Positions 6,258 through 7,971 of a stretch of 7,971 nucleotides of DNA are shown here, piece after piece (the stretch's first letter is position 1; the number at the start of each line of letters is the position of its first letter). The stretch is from Hyphomicrobiales bacterium. GTDB taxonomy: Bacteria; Pseudomonadota; Alphaproteobacteria; Rhizobiales; Aestuariivirgaceae. Where the stretch lies: NCBI GenBank assembly GCA_020029455.1, contig JAIBJH010000210.1, positions 1 through 7,971 on the forward strand. The letters run 5' to 3'. The notes under the pieces are model-generated. The model ran no database searches. It worked only from the letters and a program-made list of their open reading frames with translations, and was not told where the DNA came from. The position numbers and the translations under genes are program-made.

Positions 6258-6276
6258 CCTCCCCCTTGTGGGGAGG
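6258..6276. repeat. G/C-rich hairpin between convergent genes
   Basis: CCTCCCC (6258-6264) and GGGGAGG (6270-6276) form a perfect 7-bp stem around CTTGT. TTT (6252-6254) can pair further with AAA (6277-6279) across a three-base bulge. It lies between the ends of the Cys-rich gene and the MFS gene and may serve both as a 3'-end or termination hairpin, although neither strand has a T-run after it. The C-rich/CTTGTGGGGAGG wording resembles a very common intergenic repeat in Hyphomicrobiales, from memory. The remaining bases up to 6317 show nothing I can name. Confidence 0.6.
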
Positions 6277-6317
6277 AAAAAGTTAAGAGATTCCGTCAAA
6301 CCTCAACACGCGCAAAC

Positions 6318-7502
6318 TCAAGAGCGGGACGCCGCTTCCATTGGCACTTGGTCACGGCGCTTGCCGAGAGCGAACAATAGCGCAATCAGTGAGACAACCG
6401 AGCATGTAACCATCCCGAACATGGGCGCAACGCCAAGTACCGCACCGATCGCGGGAACCGCGCTGGGGCCAATGGCCATGCCAGCATCGCTTGCCGTGCG
6501 GGCAAGCCCCATCACCCGGCCCATGACCTGGGGAGCCGCGCCTTCAATGGCGATCGTCATGGCGGCAGGGATCATGATGCCGGAGGCCAGCATCACCAGT
6601 GCTGTGGAAATCCACAGCATTGCCACCGTGGGCACGAAATAGGCCGCCATCATCGCTGCGATGTTGAGCAGCGTTGAGATCAGGAACACAGGCCGCGCGC
6701 CATAACCATCGATGAGCCGGCCGAGATAGGGCATGGCGAGAAGATTGAGCGCCGTGCCTGCGCCGATGATCCAGCCGAGCGTTGCTGGCGTCAGCCCGAA
6801 TTCATGCAGCGCCACCACAGGTACCACATTCCAGGCGATGCCAACCCGTGCGAAGAAAGCGGCAAAGCCGCCAAGCGCGCCGACGGCCAGCGCCATGGTC
6901 CAGAAATTTCCGGTGGCCCTCGCGCTGCCCTGTGGGGCCTGAGCGATCTCTGTCTTTGGAATGCTGCGCAGTGATGCCAGCGCCAGCACGGCGAGCACCG
7001 CCTGAATGATGAATGGCGCATGCGGCCCATATTGTCCGACGACCCAACCTCCCGCGATCGGACCAATCGAAAACGAAAGCAGGATCGCCGTCTGGAACCA
7101 TGTCATGGCCCTGCCGCGATGCTGCGGCCCCGCCGCCAGCACCAGCGCCGTCAGGCCCGCCGTGGAGAAGACTGATGAACCCGCGCCTTGCAGCGCGATG
7201 GCCGTGACGACCATGGCGAAGCTTGTGGAAAGCCAGCCCAACAGCGAAGCAACCGCCGTGATGATGAGGCCCAAGGCGCCGGTCAACATGGCGCCCCGTT
7301 TGTCCACCAGCCAGCCCGAGGGCGCTGCCATAAGAAGCCGCGCCACGCCGAAGCTGCTCACCATGAGGCCAGCCGCCATGGCCCCGCTGCCCGTCTGTTG
7401 CGCCAGAAGCGGCATGGCGGGCACCATCATGCCAAGGCCAAGGAGCGAGGCAAACAGGGCGGCGGAAAGCGGTATTGAGGTGGCGCGGAAATCAGGTGAC
7501 AT
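6318..7502 (-). CDS. MFS transporter, probable drug or metabolite exporter
   Basis: Predicted inner-membrane exporter of 394 residues with about 12 hydrophobic helices in two halves. MFS motif A appears in the loop after helix 2 as GWLVDKRGAM (63-72) and again in the second half as GRLIDGYGAR (261-270). A motif C-like GPIAGGWV (147-154) in helix 5 is typical of proton antiporters. The middle loop (about 180-200) is short and hydrophilic. The substrate cannot be told from sequence. An in-frame TTG at 7517 would add five residues, but the ATG at 7502 gives a more normal start, with GAAAG about 9 nt upstream. The gene diverges from a TetR-family regulator 44 bp away with a palindrome between them, the usual layout of a ligand-induced efflux pump and its repressor. 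Its 3' end converges on the imelysin operon. Confidence 0.9.
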   Translation of the reverse strand: MSPDFRATSIPLSAALFASLLGLGMMVPAMPLLAQQTGSGAMAAGLMVSSFGVARLLMAAPSGWLVDKRGAMLTGALGLIITAVASLLGWLSTSFAMVVTAIALQGAGSSVFSTAGLTALVLAAGPQHRGRAMTWFQTAILLSFSIGPIAGGWVVGQYGPHAPFIIQAVLAVLALASLRSIPKTEIAQAPQGSARATGNFWTMALAVGALGGFAAFFARVGIAWNVVPVVALHEFGLTPATLGWIIGAGTALNLLAMPYLGRLIDGYGARPVFLISTLLNIAAMMAAYFVPTVAMLWISTALVMLASGIMIPAAMTIAIEGAAPQVMGRVMGLARTASDAGMAIGPSAVPAIGAVLGVAPMFGMVTCSVVSLIALLFALGKRRDQVPMEAASRS

Positions 7503-7546
7503 GGAATCAACTTTCAACTATAAATTATCAAACTGGACTGTACAGT
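7496..7546. promoter_or_regulatory. Divergent tetR/MFS promoter region with palindromic operator
   Basis: For the regulator gene (plus), GTGACA (7496-7501) and TATAAA (7519-7524) are separated by 17 bp and match sigma70 elements at 5/6 and 5/6. For the MFS gene (minus), GATAAT (plus-strand 7526-7531) is a good -10, with a weaker TTATCA 18 bp upstream. A perfect 10-bp palindrome ACTGTACAGT (7537-7546) lies inside the MFS promoter spacer and just downstream of the regulator's -10, ending directly before its ATG. This is the expected place for a TetR-family operator controlling both genes. Elements are visible; binding is inferred. Confidence 0.5.
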
Positions 7547-7971
7547 ATGATAAATAGGCCTGCAGCGCAAGACCCTTCCCGCCGAGGGCGGCCCAAAAGT
7601 CTGGAAAAACGCGACAGCATCATCACGGCTGCCGCCGAGCTCTTCATGGAAAAGGGCTATGCTGCCAGCATGGATGAAATCGCCGCCCGCGCCGGCGTGT
7701 CAAAACAGACACTCTACGGCCACTTCGAGGACAAGACGGCCCTCTACCGCGCTTTCGCTGCCACCTGGCAGAAGCATTATCTCGATAGTATCGACGAAAA
7801 GAAGAGCCTCGAAGAAACACTTCGCGCGCTCGCGAAGAAACTGCTGCTCAAGCTCCTGCACTCCGATGTCGTGACGACCCATCGCCTCTTGATCCAACAG
7901 GCCGGCCAGTTCCCCGATCTCGTTGCGCTCCATGATGAAATGGGACCGCGCCACTCGATTGGCCTGTTCGC
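7547..7971 (+). CDS. TetR/AcrR-family transcriptional regulator (3' end outside window)
   Basis: Partial gene: 141 codons from the ATG at 7547 to the window edge, open at the 3' end; complete TetR regulators are usually near 200 residues. The N-terminal helix-turn-helix domain is clear: RRGRPKSLEKRDSIITAAAE (12-31), LFMEKGYAASMDEIAARAG (32-50) and the recognition helix VSKQTLYGHFEDKTALYRA (51-69), which carries the family's TLYxHFxxK signature. The visible C-terminal part (about 75-141) is helical ligand-binding and dimer sequence with no recognisable specificity. Position, divergent to an MFS exporter, suggests it represses the exporter and itself until an inducer binds. A weak GGA about 10 nt upstream is the only ribosome-binding hint. 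A 16-residue basic leader precedes the first helix, a common form. Confidence 0.92.
   Translation, partial: MINRPAAQDPSRRGRPKSLEKRDSIITAAAELFMEKGYAASMDEIAARAGVSKQTLYGHFEDKTALYRAFAATWQKHYLDSIDEKKSLEETLRALAKKLLLKLLHSDVVTTHRLLIQQAGQFPDLVALHDEMGPRHSIGLF

Noticed and set aside
6252..6281. Intrinsic terminator at the G/C-rich hairpin
   Set aside because: Neither strand has a run of T after the stem, so I list it as a hairpin/repeat and leave termination as a possibility.
7503..7517. Extended TTG start for the MFS transporter
   Set aside because: It adds only five residues, has a poor ribosome binding site, and leaves no benefit over the ATG at 7502.
6733..7557. Plus-strand open frames opposite the MFS gene
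   Set aside because: The minus strand encodes a complete 12-TM transporter with motif A twice; the opposite frames are Arg/Pro/Ala-rich by-products of high GC content.

Overview
The window looks like chromosomal DNA of an alphaproteobacterium, most likely of the order Hyphomicrobiales (Rhizobiales). The reasons are a cysteine-free L31 ribosomal protein of the rhizobial type, GC-rich coding sequence (judged by eye), and palindromic intergenic elements that look like the short repeats common in that order. The assignment rests on family resemblance and recall, not on a search.

Layout. Positions 1-215 (minus) hold all but the last few codons of rpmE. Positions 330-2366 (minus) hold a two-gene unit: a MotA/TolQ/ExbB-type channel protein, then, after a 3-nt gap, a MotB/OmpA-type protein with a very long coiled coil. 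No flagellar, Tol-Pal or Ton genes are nearby, so the pair is probably a cell-envelope motor or stator of unassigned role. Positions 2367-2553 are a gap with two large inverted repeats.

Positions 2554-6225 look like an iron-linked module. A PKHD-type Fe(II)/2-oxoglutarate dioxygenase (YbiX/PiuC type, minus strand) diverges from a plus-strand operon of three tightly packed genes: an imelysin-like periplasmic protein, a di-haem CxxCH oxidoreductase, and a short cytoplasmic protein with 12 cysteines that I cannot assign. The 75-bp gap between the divergent transcripts carries a perfect 8-bp inverted repeat with 7-nt spacer whose half-sites resemble IscR-type (Rrf2 family) sites. That fits regulation by iron or Fe-S status. 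A natural reading is that imelysin and the di-haem protein act together in the periplasm on iron, with the dioxygenase and Cys-rich protein in the cytoplasm, but the substrate is unknown.

Positions 6226-6317 separate convergent genes and hold two adjacent hairpins. Positions 6318-7502 (minus) encode a 12-TM MFS exporter, diverging from a TetR-family regulator that starts at 7547 and runs off the window. The short gap between them has overlapping promoter-like elements around a perfect ACTGTACAGT palindrome, a likely operator. No tRNA, rRNA, insertion sequence, CRISPR array or gene-free stretch over 300 bp was seen.
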